Source: Micromonospora_J zhanjiangensis (GTDB lineage Bacteria; Actinomycetota; Actinomycetes; Mycobacteriales; Micromonosporaceae). Taken from it: a stretch of DNA of 64,000 bases. Both the position numbers and the translations under genes were made by a program. The notes beneath the pieces are model-generated. The model was not told the DNA's origin and did no database searches. It was given only the letters and a program-made list of their open reading frames with translations. The stretch is from positions 118,005-182,004 of the forward strand of contig NZ_JBHSBN010000012.1 in NCBI RefSeq assembly GCF_042650605.1. The letters are read 5' to 3'. Shown in pieces: positions 8,957 through 16,676 of the stretch; the stretch's first letter is position 1, and each line of letters begins with the position of its first letter.

Positions 8957-8990
8957 CCGGGTGGCCCGATCGGCAGACCGGACCACCCGG
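8957..8990 (-). terminator. Hairpin between precursor 1 and the export genes
   Basis: Read on the minus strand, 15 bases pair with the 15 bases after a TGCC loop; two pairs are G-U. It starts about 10 bases after the precursor stop. There is no U-tract. It could act as a partial terminator or as an RNA stabiliser, so that the peptide mRNA outnumbers the machinery mRNA. Confidence 0.7.
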
Positions 8991-9000
8991 AAGAGTTGGC

Positions 9001-9183
9001 TCAGCGGCAGACCCACTTGCTCGGGCAGTTGTCGTAGGTCGCCAGGCACTGGACCTTGCAGCCGGCGGCCCCGGTGACGACGCAGGGCCCCGCCCAGCCG
9101 GTGAAGACGCAGGCGGCGTCGGCGTGCATGCGCGGAGCGAGCCGGTTCAGCAGCGCGTCGCCGATTCGGGTGATGGTCTTCAT
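9001..9183 (-). CDS. Six-cysteine secreted peptide precursor, cluster 1
   Basis: A 60-residue product from ATG 9183, preceded by a GAGGAGA site. The leader (MKTITRIGDALLNRLAPRMH) is amphipathic rather than a Sec signal, and is followed by ADA just before the first cysteine, an AxA-type cleavage site after about residue 23. The core of about 37 residues contains cysteines at 25, 34, 42, 46, 53 and 59. Leader positions M1, K2, D9, L12, L15, P17, A21 and A23 match the cluster 2 precursor. No modifying enzyme is nearby, so three disulfides are the simplest prediction. A bacteriocin-like or signalling role is inference. Confidence 0.75.
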   Translation of the reverse strand: MKTITRIGDALLNRLAPRMHADAACVFTGWAGPCVVTGAAGCKVQCLATYDNCPSKWVCR

Positions 9184-9256
9184 TGCTCTCCTCGTATCCG
9201 GCGGTCCTCGATGGACCGCGGTTGGAGGTCTCACCCTCGCCGATTTGTGCTGGGCA

Positions 9257-9274
9257 AACCTTGAGCAAAGCTTG
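9257..9274 (-). promoter_or_regulatory. SARP-type direct heptamer repeats before precursor 1
   Basis: On the plus strand, AACCTTG (9257-9263) and AAGCTTG (9268-9274) are separated by four bases, an 11-bp period. On the transcribed strand this is CAAGCTT-N4-CAAGGTT. An AT-rich hexamer, ACAAAT, follows 8 bases after the second repeat, at 9243-9248. Direct heptamers with 11-bp period placed 8 bp from the -10 are the known layout of SARP targets. The same pair occurs before precursor 2. Confidence 0.65.
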
Positions 9275-9278
9275 GAGG

Positions 9279-9413
9279 GCAGGGCGTCGCGTGGACGCAT
9301 CAGGTAGGCATCGGGCCGGGCCACCGGTCCGCCCGGACCGTCCAGCTTGGTGCGGAAGTGGTGGTACGTGCTGCCCTGGCCGACGCCGGACCGTTCGCGT
9401 ACGTCACGCGACG
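9279..9413 (-). pseudogene. Truncated tetR copy
   Basis: The minus strand encodes RERSGVGQGSTYHHFRTK followed directly by LDGPGGPVARPDAYLMRPRD. These are two separate parts of the intact TetR at 2004-2597 (RERSGVGQGSMYHHFPTK and ELDGPGAPMARIEAYLMRPRD), now joined by an internal deletion. Nucleotide identity to 2330-2530 is high on both sides of the deletion. Start and end of the gene are absent. It is in the same orientation as the intact gene and borders the promoter of peptide cluster 1. Confidence 0.85.
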
Positions 9414-9605
9414 CCGGTGGCCAGGGCGCCGCCGCCGAGAGCGATCAGGACGACGTCGCCGGGGGACACCGCGCCGACCAGTTCCAGGCCGATGGTTGCC
9501 GCGCCCTCGCAGGTCTCGATGCGGCGAGTCCAGGAAGACCGGGTCGATCACCCCGGGAGCCGCGCGGATCCGATCAAGATCGAGTCGCGTATGGGGCACG
9601 ACCGG
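9411..9605 (-). pseudogene. Threonine dehydratase-like PLP enzyme remnant
   Basis: Two frames on the minus strand encode TRLDLDRIRAAPGVIDPVFL and, after a frame change, CEGAATIGLELVGAVSPGD followed by VVLIALGGGALATGVA and a stop. The first resembles the N-terminus of fold-type II PLP enzymes such as threonine/serine dehydratases. The second resembles their glycine-rich PLP-phosphate region (GGGGL-like). The middle is missing, so this is a deletion and frameshift relic. It abuts the tetR relic. Confidence 0.7.
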
Positions 9606-9794
9606 TCAATCTATCCGAGCACCCGGTCGCCAGGCGGGCCCTCCGGAGCGACGGGGACGCGTCGGACAGGTCGTCGCGGCACCGGTATGCATTGACATCC
9701 ATCATTGACATGGACCGCTCGTGCGGCCAAGGTTTGGGTAACCGGGTGAGCGACAGGAGCCATGCGGACCTTCCGGTGAGATGGGGGACAACAG

Positions 9795-10832
9795 GTGTCT
9801 GGGTTCATGGACGGCGGTCTCGGCCGCCGGCTCCTGTGCGCGGGTGTCGCGGCGGCCGCTCTCGTCGCCGGCACCACCCTGGCGGTACGCGCCGACGCGG
9901 CGACTCCTCAACCGACGGTGGCGGTGTCGACCCCGACGGCGCCGCCCGCGGGCTATCCCAATCCGGGCCGGGTGTCGGGCGCCACGGCTACCCACGACCC
10001 GTCGATGGTCAAGACCCCGGCCGGTGGTTACCTGGTCGCCCAGACCGGTGACAACATCCCGCTCACCACCTCCACGGACCGTACGGTGTTCCGGGCCGCG
10101 GGCGCGGTGTTCCCGAACGGGGCCCCGTGGACCGCCTCCTACACGGGCGGGAGCCGGAGCCTGTGGGCGCCGGACGTCTCGTACCACAACGGCCGCTACT
10201 ACCTGTACTACTCGGCCTCCACGTTCGGCTCGAACCACTCCGCGATCTTTCTGGCCACCAGCGCCACCGGCGCGTCGGGATCCTGGACCAACGAGGGGCT
10301 GGTCATCGAGTCGACCGGGGGTGACAACTTCAACGCCATCGATCCGAACCTGTTCGTCGACGCCCTCGGCAGGTGGTGGTTGACCTTCGGCTCGTTCTGG
10401 TCCGGCATCAAGCAGGTAGCCCTGAATCCGTCCACCGGCAAGCGGTCCGACCCGACGATCCGCGCCCTCGCCGGCCGTAACGGTGGAGCCATCGAGGCGC
10501 CGTTCCTGTTCCGGCACGGTTCGTACTACTACCTGTGGGTGTCGTTCGACCTGTGCTGCCGCGGCGCCGACAGCACGTACCGGATCATGGTGGGTCGCTC
10601 CACCAGCCCGACCGGTCCCTTCGTGGACCGCAACGGCACCGCGATGACCGCGGGTGGTGGCACTCAGGTGCTCGCGGGACACGGCGGCATCCACGGGCCC
10701 GGCCACCAGGCGGTGCTGGCGGACTCCGACGCCGAGGTGCTGGTCTACCACTACTACGCCGACAGCGGCGCCTCGTACCTGGGCATCAACCTGATCGGAT
10801 ACGACCCCGCCGGCTGGCCGTTCGTCTACTGA
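9795..10832 (+). CDS. Secreted endo-1,5-alpha-L-arabinanase, GH43 family
   Basis: A 345-residue protein from a GTG at 9795 with a GGGGG site upstream; ATG 9807 is an alternative. It has a signal peptide (RRLLCAGVAAAALVAGTTLA, cleavage near ADAA). The mature part has the five-bladed GH43 signature: base Asp in THDPSM, pKa-modulating Asp in AIDPNLF and acid Glu in GAIEAPFLF. SLWAPDVSYHNGRYYLYYS and HGPGHQAV are typical of arabinan endo-hydrolases. Upstream at 9692-9710 two TTGACA boxes occur but no convincing -10 follows. The sugar importer that follows may take up arabino-oligosaccharides, an inference from proximity. Confidence 0.9.
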   Translation: MSGFMDGGLGRRLLCAGVAAAALVAGTTLAVRADAATPQPTVAVSTPTAPPAGYPNPGRVSGATATHDPSMVKTPAGGYLVAQTGDNIPLTTSTDRTVFRAAGAVFPNGAPWTASYTGGSRSLWAPDVSYHNGRYYLYYSASTFGSNHSAIFLATSATGASGSWTNEGLVIESTGGDNFNAIDPNLFVDALGRWWLTFGSFWSGIKQVALNPSTGKRSDPTIRALAGRNGGAIEAPFLFRHGSYYYLWVSFDLCCRGADSTYRIMVGRSTSPTGPFVDRNGTAMTAGGGTQVLAGHGGIHGPGHQAVLADSDAEVLVYHYYADSGASYLGINLIGYDPAGWPFVY

Positions 10833-10920
10833 ACCTTTTTCAACCTGAACCGCGCGGTGCGCAAACCGCGTCTTCGACCTCGGCCGACGCCCGAGCGCAA
10901 GGGGCGGTTGAAAAAGGTTC
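10831..10920. repeat. 15-bp perfect inverted repeat around 60 bp
   Basis: GAACCTTTTTCAACC (10831-10845) and GGTTGAAAAAGGTTC (10906-10920) are perfect reverse complements. The left arm begins inside the stop codon of the arabinanase gene. The T-runs and long spacer are unlike the GC-rich terminators elsewhere in this window. It may be a terminator with a branched loop or the ends of a small mobile element. I see no target-site duplication and no second copy in the window. Confidence 0.6.
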
Positions 10921-11105
10921 ACCGACCGCCACGGTCGCGCGAGGTCCTCGCGGCCAGTGATCCATTGACTGGCCCCGCTCCGTTGAGTAACGTCACATGT
11001 CGTACAACACATTTACGTTGATCAATTTCTTAGCCTTGGGTCAGGCGGCGTCGGGGTGATTTCGACAGCACCGCCGCGCACCACCACCACTGTATGGAGG
11101 GCCGC

Positions 11106-12377
11106 GTGAAGCGCGTCATCACCGCCGTAACCACCTTCGCCACGGTCGGGCTCCTGGCCGTCGGCTGTTCACCGGGATCGAGCGGCGGGTCCGCGTCGTC
11201 GGATCCGAAGACGTTCGAGTTCTGGTCGTTCACCGCGATCAACCAGAAGGCCGACGTGGACGTCTACACGAAGGCCCACCCGGACATCCACATCAAGCTC
11301 ACCGAGGTGGGCAGCACGACCGAGACGGCCCAGGCGCTCACCACCGCGCTGGCCGGCGGCAAGGTGCCCGACCTCGTGCTGATCCAGGGCGACGACCTGC
11401 CGAAGTTCATGCAGTCCCCGGACAACTTCGTCGACCTCAACACGCTGGGCGCCGACAAGATCAAGGGCGATTACCTCGACTGGGTGATCAAGCAGCCGAC
11501 CACGCCGGACGGCAAGATCATCGGGATACCGACGGACGTCGGCGGCATGGCGATCGCCTACCGGACCGACCTGTTCAAGGCCGCCGGTCTGCCCACGAAC
11601 CGGGACGAGGTGTCCAAGTTGTGGCCGACCTGGGACGCGTTCATGGAGGTCGGCAAGCGGTACGTCCAGAAGACCGGCAAGGCGTTCGTGGACAACACCC
11701 CGACGAGCGTCTTCTTCCAGGCGGTCAACCAGGGGACCGAGCGCTACTACGGCCCGGACCACAAGCTGTCGTACGACAAGAACCCACAGGTCAAGGACGC
11801 ATTCGACCTCACGCTGAAGGCCTTCCAGTCGGGCATCTCCGCCAAGCAGACCTCGTTCTCCGCCGGGTGGACCGCGGGACTGGGAAAGGGTGACTTCGCG
11901 GTCGTGTCGTCGCCGTCCTGGATGCTCAACCAGATGAAGACGAACGCCCCCAAGACAGCCGGCAAGTGGGACATCGCCACCATCCCCGGCGGTTCGGGAA
12001 ACTGGGGCGGCAGCTTCCTCGCCATCCCCAAACGCGCGAAGAACCCGCAGGCGGCGTGGAACTACATCGCCGAGATGCAGTCGCCGGCCGGCGAACTCGC
12101 GCACTTCCTGTCGCAGGGATCGCTGCCGACGACCCCGTCGGTCTACACGGACCCGAAGCTCGTCGGCCGGACCGACCCGTTCTTCTCCGACGCGCCGATC
12201 GGCAAGATCTACACCCAGTCCGTGGTGAACCTCAAGCCGTTCTACATCGGCCCGGAGGACGGCACCATCGGCACCGAACTGCTCAACACCCTCACCAGTG
12301 TCGAGCAGGGCAAGGTCGCCCCGGCCAACGCGTGGAACACCGCGCTGACCAACGTCAAGAACGCCATCCGCGGCTGA
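11106..12377 (+). CDS. Sugar ABC transporter substrate-binding lipoprotein
   Basis: About 423 residues from the GTG at 11106, chosen because GGAGGG lies just upstream; the ATG at 11094 precedes that site. A lipobox (LLAVGC) ends the signal peptide, so the protein is anchored to the outer face of the membrane. The rest matches family 1 extracellular solute-binding proteins (FEFWSFTAIN, GKVPDLVLIQGDDLPKFM, MAIAYRTDLFKAAGLPTN). Two permeases follow; no ATPase gene is in the operon, as is usual for actinomycete sugar importers that share MsiK. The upstream region holds AT-rich sequence with a TTGATCAA palindrome at about 11018. Confidence 0.9.
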   Translation: MKRVITAVTTFATVGLLAVGCSPGSSGGSASSDPKTFEFWSFTAINQKADVDVYTKAHPDIHIKLTEVGSTTETAQALTTALAGGKVPDLVLIQGDDLPKFMQSPDNFVDLNTLGADKIKGDYLDWVIKQPTTPDGKIIGIPTDVGGMAIAYRTDLFKAAGLPTNRDEVSKLWPTWDAFMEVGKRYVQKTGKAFVDNTPTSVFFQAVNQGTERYYGPDHKLSYDKNPQVKDAFDLTLKAFQSGISAKQTSFSAGWTAGLGKGDFAVVSSPSWMLNQMKTNAPKTAGKWDIATIPGGSGNWGGSFLAIPKRAKNPQAAWNYIAEMQSPAGELAHFLSQGSLPTTPSVYTDPKLVGRTDPFFSDAPIGKIYTQSVVNLKPFYIGPEDGTIGTELLNTLTSVEQGKVAPANAWNTALTNVKNAIRG

Positions 12378-12393
12378 ACGGACGACTGACGCG

Positions 12394-12420
12394 CGGCGGC
12401 CGGGGCTGACCCGGCCGCCG
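12394..12420 (+). terminator. Hairpin between binding protein and permease genes
   Basis: CGGCGGCCGGG and CCCGGCCGCCG form an 11-bp perfect stem around a 5-nt loop, right after the binding-protein stop. Such intercistronic hairpins commonly raise the binding-protein level over the permeases by partial termination or mRNA protection. Confidence 0.7.
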
Positions 12421-12441
12421 TTCGTCGGGAAGGTGACCCCT

Positions 12442-13407
12442 GTGACCACCATGCTCAGCCCGACCCCGGGCGCCGGGATCACGACCGCCCGGCCCACCCG
12501 CCCCCGCCACATCCAGCAGGGATTACGCGAGCGACTGGCGCCCTACGCGTACGTGGCGCCGTTCTTCCTGCTCTTCCTCATCTTCGGCCTCTTCCCGCTG
12601 CTGTTCACGTTCTACGTCGCCCTGTTCGACTGGAACCCCATCGGCGAGCACCACTTCGTGGGGCTGGACAACTTCTCGCAGCTCATGCACGACCCGCGGT
12701 TCTGGGGCGCACTGCGGAACACGTTCCTCATCTGGGTGCTGTCGACGGTGCCGCAGTTGCTGATCGCACTCGGCACGGCGCACGTGCTCAACCACCCCCG
12801 GCTGCGGGCGGCCGGGTTTTTCCGGATGTCGGTGCTCGTGCCCTACGTCACCTCCGTGGCGGCGACGACCATCGTCATCGCCCAGCTCTTCGACCGCGAC
12901 TACGGCATGCTCAACTGGTTCCTGGAGCTGCTGGGTTTCCACCACGTCGACTTCACGGCGTCGGTCTGGAGCAGCAACATCATGATCGCCACGATGGTCG
13001 CCTGGCGGTGGACCGGATACAACACACTGCTGTATCTCGCCTCGCTCCAGGCGGTTCCCCGCGAGCTGTACGAGGCCGCCGCCGCGGACGGCGCGAACGG
13101 CTGGAAGCAGTTCCGCCACATCACCATCCCCGCGCTGCGGCCGATCATCGTGTTCACCGTCGTCACGTCGACGATCTTCGGGCTGCAGATCTTCACCGAA
13201 CCGCTGCTGGTCAATCCCTCGGCCGGACTCACCTGCGCGGCGGCTCGGCAGTGCCAGACCCTCACCCTCTTCCTCTACGAACAGGGCTTCGGCCGGTTCC
13301 ACTTCGGCTACGGCGCCGCCGTCGGCGTCGCGCTCTTCGTCATGGTGGTGATCGTCGCCGGGATCAACTACCTGCTGGCCACCCGCATCCGCTCGGAGCG
13401 TCCATGA
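12442..13407 (+). CDS. Sugar ABC transporter permease, MalF type
   Basis: About 321 residues from the GTG at 12442, eight bases after GGGAAGG; another GTG at 12433 is in frame but touches that site. Six membrane segments start with FFLLFLIFGLFPLLFTFYVALF. The cytoplasmic EAA loop, EAAAADGANGWKQFRHITIP, contacts the ATPase subunit. It overlaps the next permease by ATGA. It forms the membrane pore with that partner for the substrate of the upstream lipoprotein. Confidence 0.9.
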   Translation: MTTMLSPTPGAGITTARPTRPRHIQQGLRERLAPYAYVAPFFLLFLIFGLFPLLFTFYVALFDWNPIGEHHFVGLDNFSQLMHDPRFWGALRNTFLIWVLSTVPQLLIALGTAHVLNHPRLRAAGFFRMSVLVPYVTSVAATTIVIAQLFDRDYGMLNWFLELLGFHHVDFTASVWSSNIMIATMVAWRWTGYNTLLYLASLQAVPRELYEAAAADGANGWKQFRHITIPALRPIIVFTVVTSTIFGLQIFTEPLLVNPSAGLTCAAARQCQTLTLFLYEQGFGRFHFGYGAAVGVALFVMVVIVAGINYLLATRIRSERP

Positions 13408-14273
13408 ACCCCACCGCTCGGACCGCCACACCCGCACCGGCGCGCCGGCGCAGCGCCAACCGGGTCCCGTTCCTGGTGTACGCGCTGCTCGGCGTCATGG
13501 TGCTCGTCAGCGTGTTCCCGCTCTACTGGATGTTCGTGGTGTCCACGACGGACTCGGCCACTGCGACGAGCCTGCCACCGCACGTCCTACCCGGCGACAA
13601 CTTCCTGCACCTGGCGGGCCTGGTCTTCGACACGGTGCCGTTCGTGCAGGCGCTGATCAACAGCGTGGTCATCGCCACCGCGGTCGGCGTCGGGCAGGCG
13701 GTGCTGTGCGCGCTGGCCGGCTTCGCCTTCGCCAAGCTCTCCTTCCCCGGCCGCAACACGCTTTTCCTCATCGTCGTGCTGACCATGACGGTTCCCATCC
13801 AACTGGCCATCATCCCGCAGTACCTGATCATGTCGAAGCTCGGCTGGGTGGACACCCTCCAGGCGGTGACCGTCCCCGGGCTGCTGAACGCGTTCGGCAT
13901 CTTCTGGATGCGCCAGCACATCGGCAACACCATCGACGAAGAGCTGATGCATGCGGCCCGGGTGGACGGCGCCACGACCTGGCAGATCTTCTGGCGCATC
14001 GCCTTCCCGCTGGTCCGCCCGGCCGCGTTCGTCCTGGGCCTGTTCGGCTTCGTCTACGCCTGGAACGACTTCCTGTGGCCGTTCATCGTGCTGAAGTCCC
14101 CGGAGCGCTACACCGTCCAGATCGCCATCAAGGCCCTGCAGGCCAACCGGGACATCGACCTGGGCCTGGCCATGTCCGGCTCGTTCCTGGCCACGCTGCC
14201 GCTGCTGGTGTTGTTCGTCTTCGTCGGCCGCCGCCTGGTGCAGGGGATCATGGAAGGCGCGTTCAAGGGATGA
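13404..14273 (+). CDS. Sugar ABC transporter permease, MalG type
   Basis: A 289-residue protein starting at the ATG overlapped with the preceding stop; the open frame extends upstream only as a shadow of the first permease. It has six membrane helices and the EAA loop in ELMHAARVDGATTWQIFWRI. The C-terminus LVQGIMEGAFKG is the usual MalG-type ending. Translational coupling (ATGA) ties it to MalF. No ATPase or regulator gene follows. Confidence 0.92.
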   Translation: MNPTARTATPAPARRRSANRVPFLVYALLGVMVLVSVFPLYWMFVVSTTDSATATSLPPHVLPGDNFLHLAGLVFDTVPFVQALINSVVIATAVGVGQAVLCALAGFAFAKLSFPGRNTLFLIVVLTMTVPIQLAIIPQYLIMSKLGWVDTLQAVTVPGLLNAFGIFWMRQHIGNTIDEELMHAARVDGATTWQIFWRIAFPLVRPAAFVLGLFGFVYAWNDFLWPFIVLKSPERYTVQIAIKALQANRDIDLGLAMSGSFLATLPLLVLFVFVGRRLVQGIMEGAFKG

Positions 14274-14357
14274 GCCGTTGAGGTCGGGAGCGGTTAACAG
14301 AGTCGTGTCATCCGAGCGAAGCTGCCTGTAACACACGCGCGGCTCAATCGTGGGCAA

Positions 14358-14377
14358 TATCTGTCGATCGATCGAAA
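14358..14377. promoter_or_regulatory. Possible TetR operator before the symporter
   Basis: TATCTGTCGATCGATCGAAA matches 15 of 20 positions of the palindrome before the guanidine/urea operon (16641-16660). It contains the 12-bp palindrome TCGATCGATCGA and lies 35 bases before the symporter ATG. Shared control by the TetR protein at 15895-16533 is inferred. Confidence 0.5.
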
Positions 14378-14411
14378 TGTGGTCGGCAGGCACCGACCCC
14401 CAGGAGCCCTC

Positions 14412-15902
14412 ATGATCATCACTGGAGTCGCGCTCACCGTCGCACTGGTACTCGTCGTCGGCATCGCGGTGGCCCGCAAGATCGACGGCGACAGCGCCAA
14501 CTACCTCGTGGCCGGCCGGCAGCTGGGCGTACCGCTCGTCGCCGTCGCCCTGACCACCGCGGCGGTGGACAGCAACGCCACCGTCGGCAACACCGACCTC
14601 TCGTCGGCGTACGGCTTCTGGGCCGGCGCGTCCCTCGCCGTCGGGCTCGCGATCTGTCTCACCGTCGCCGGCCTGTTCCTCGCCAAGCCGATGAACCGGA
14701 TGGGCCTGTTCACCCTGGGCGACTTCTTCGCCCGCCGTTACAACCGGCGCGTCGAGATCGTGGCGTCGGTGCTCATGATCTTCGCCTTCACCATCCTGCT
14801 GGCGGGCAACCTGGTCGCGATGGGTTTCCTTGTGGAGTACTTCACCGGACTGTCGTACGCGGTCGGTGTGGTGCTCGCCGTGGCGCTGATCCTGGCCTAC
14901 ACCATCGGTGGCGGTCTGTTCTCCGACGCGTACACGGCGGTGATCCAGGCCGTCATCACGGTGGCCGCCACGGTCGTGCTGTTCGTCTGGGTGGCACGCA
15001 CCTACGGCATCCACATCCCGGTCGGGCTGGGGCCGTTCGACCTCGGACAGTTGACCGACCCGGGCCGGGGCGCCCCGGTCAACTGGGCGACGCTGGTGTC
15101 GCTGGGCGTGGGTGACCTGGTCGCCATCGACTTCATGCAGCGGATCTTCGCGGCGCGTACGCCGCAGGCGGCCCAGCGGGCCTGCTTCATCGGCGCGGGC
15201 GCGACCACCCTGATCGGGGTGGCCTGGGCGCTCATCGCGCTGACCGCCTCCTCGCGGCTCGGGCTCGTGGCCGACCGGGGTCCGGTCATCTACCAGCTGC
15301 TCGACGGCAACGCGCCGGCCCTGCTGGCCGTCCTCGTCCTGTCCGGCATCGTGGCCGCCTCGTTCTCCACCGCGTCCGGTGCCATCCTGGCCACCTCCGC
15401 CGTGGCGGTACGCAACATCGCCAACGTCAAGCGCGAGGTGGCGCCCGGCCACCGTGACCCGCTGCTGCGCTGGACGCGCGTCGCGATGCTGCCGGTCGTG
15501 GTGGTCGGTGCCTTCCTGGCCCTTCGGGTGAGTCAGACCGGGATCCTGCTCACCCTGGCCTTCGACCTGATGCTCGCCTGCCTCGTCGCGCCGTTCCTGC
15601 TCGGCCTGTTCTGGAAGGGCGCGACCTCCGCGGCCGCTCTGGTCGGCGCCGGCGTCGGCCTCGTGGTGCGGCTGGTCTTCCTGGTGCTCACCCCGACGCT
15701 GTACGGCGTGCCCAACGACCTGCTTTACCTCGACAACCGGGTCGTCGGCGCCGGGTTCGACGGCTGGGCGACGTTGCTCGCCGCCGCGGCAGGCGTCGTG
15801 GCGTTCGTCGTCGCGGCCCTGGTGACCCGGCCGCACGAGAGCGAGGAGATCGACCTCGCCCTGGTCAACCGGCTGGCCGTCGCGGCACCCGAGCTCATCT
15901 GA
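14412..15902 (+). CDS. Sodium:solute symporter (SSS family)
   Basis: About 496 residues from ATG 14412, which has CAGGAG five bases upstream; an in-frame ATG at 14379 lacks a site. About 13 membrane helices, with SSS features such as SANYLVAGRQLG near the start, AVDSNATVGNTDLSSAYGFW and FSTASGAILATSAV. Its C-terminus overlaps the convergent TetR gene by 8 bp. Given the TetR and the nitrogen catabolic operon beyond, it probably imports that pathway's substrate (guanidine, urea or a precursor). Substrate is inference; SSS members also carry sugars and organic acids. Confidence 0.88.
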   Translation: MIITGVALTVALVLVVGIAVARKIDGDSANYLVAGRQLGVPLVAVALTTAAVDSNATVGNTDLSSAYGFWAGASLAVGLAICLTVAGLFLAKPMNRMGLFTLGDFFARRYNRRVEIVASVLMIFAFTILLAGNLVAMGFLVEYFTGLSYAVGVVLAVALILAYTIGGGLFSDAYTAVIQAVITVAATVVLFVWVARTYGIHIPVGLGPFDLGQLTDPGRGAPVNWATLVSLGVGDLVAIDFMQRIFAARTPQAAQRACFIGAGATTLIGVAWALIALTASSRLGLVADRGPVIYQLLDGNAPALLAVLVLSGIVAASFSTASGAILATSAVAVRNIANVKREVAPGHRDPLLRWTRVAMLPVVVVGAFLALRVSQTGILLTLAFDLMLACLVAPFLLGLFWKGATSAAALVGAGVGLVVRLVFLVLTPTLYGVPNDLLYLDNRVVGAGFDGWATLLAAAAGVVAFVVAALVTRPHESEEIDLALVNRLAVAAPELI

Positions 15903-16533
15903 GCCGACTCGTCCCGGATGGTCCGGGAGGCTCGTCGGCGTGCACGATGCGGAGGGCGGCATCGGCGATCCTGGTCGCGATGTCGTCCTCCAGCATGTGT
16001 GGCTCGGTACGACGCCGCAGGATCAGGCTCTCCACCAGGCCCAGCACCAAGCTGGCGGTCGGATGGGCCTCCCGCAGGCCGCAGCCCTGGCAGGCGGCGA
16101 CCAGCTCCCGGTAGGTCTCGAAGAGGCGCTGGCGCTCCGCGTGGAACGGGGCGAACCGCTCGTCGCCGAGTTCGGGGAGCAGGTAGAGCGAGCCCAGGTT
16201 CTCCGTGCCCGAGGCGAGCAGCGTGGCGTCGTAGGACACCAGCTTGCGCAGCCGCTCGGTCGGCGGCTCGGGACTGGCGGTCAGCCGCTCGGCGTACTCC
16301 ACCGACGGGCGCACCGTCTCCAGCAGGAGGGCGAGCAGGATCTCGTGCTTGCCCTCGAAGTAGTGGTACATCGTGGCCTGGGAGATGCCCGCGGCCCGCG
16401 CGATCGCGTAGGTACTCGTGCTGCCGTAGCCCTCGGTGCAGAAGAGTCGGCCGGCGGCCAGCAGGATGTCCTGTTCCGTACCGAGCCCCGAGGCCGACGG
16501 ACCCGAGGCCCGGGGACGTCCACGCGCAGCCAT
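15895..16533 (-). CDS. TetR family regulator of the guanidine/urea operon
   Basis: A 212-residue protein with a classical N-terminal helix-turn-helix (TYAIARAAGISQATMYHYFEGKHEILLALL, residues about 40-70) and a helical effector domain. It is transcribed divergently from the DUF1989/carboxylase operon, and a perfect palindrome lies in the shared upstream region. It likely represses that operon and the symporter, and responds to a pathway metabolite; ligand unknown. A second regulator gene is not seen nearby. Confidence 0.9.
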   Translation of the reverse strand: MAARGRPRASGPSASGLGTEQDILLAAGRLFCTEGYGSTSTYAIARAAGISQATMYHYFEGKHEILLALLLETVRPSVEYAERLTASPEPPTERLRKLVSYDATLLASGTENLGSLYLLPELGDERFAPFHAERQRLFETYRELVAACQGCGLREAHPTASLVLGLVESLILRRRTEPHMLEDDIATRIADAALRIVHADEPPGPSGTSRLR

Positions 16534-16640
16534 GCCGAAAAGCTAACAGCAGACCGGACGCCGGCCGCGGACGGCGGGGCGCACCGGTTTACGCGGAATT
16601 TACCTGGTGGAGACAGCGGGCGACGCCGGCCCCTCTTGAA

Positions 16641-16660
16641 TTTCTGTCAACCGACAGAAA
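16641..16660. promoter_or_regulatory. Palindromic operator before the carboxylase operon
   Basis: TTTCTGTCAACCGACAGAAA has perfect 8-bp arms and a 4-nt centre. It lies 16 bases before the GTG start of the first operon gene, overlapping or following the likely promoter. It is the best operator candidate for the divergent TetR. Related sites: 14358-14377 and 54101-54120. Confidence 0.75.
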
Positions 16661-16676
16661 ACAACCAGGGGGAGCC

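Noticed and set aside
8777..9268. N-terminal extension of the cluster 1 exporter frame to 9268
   Set aside because: The extension is His/Arg-rich shadow over the precursor and the 44-aa gene; the ATGA junction at 8776 marks the true start.
16534..16676. Guanidine riboswitch before the carboxylase operon
   Set aside because: The 143-bp region has no recognisable ykkC-type conserved core; the palindromic operator sits next to the start codon.
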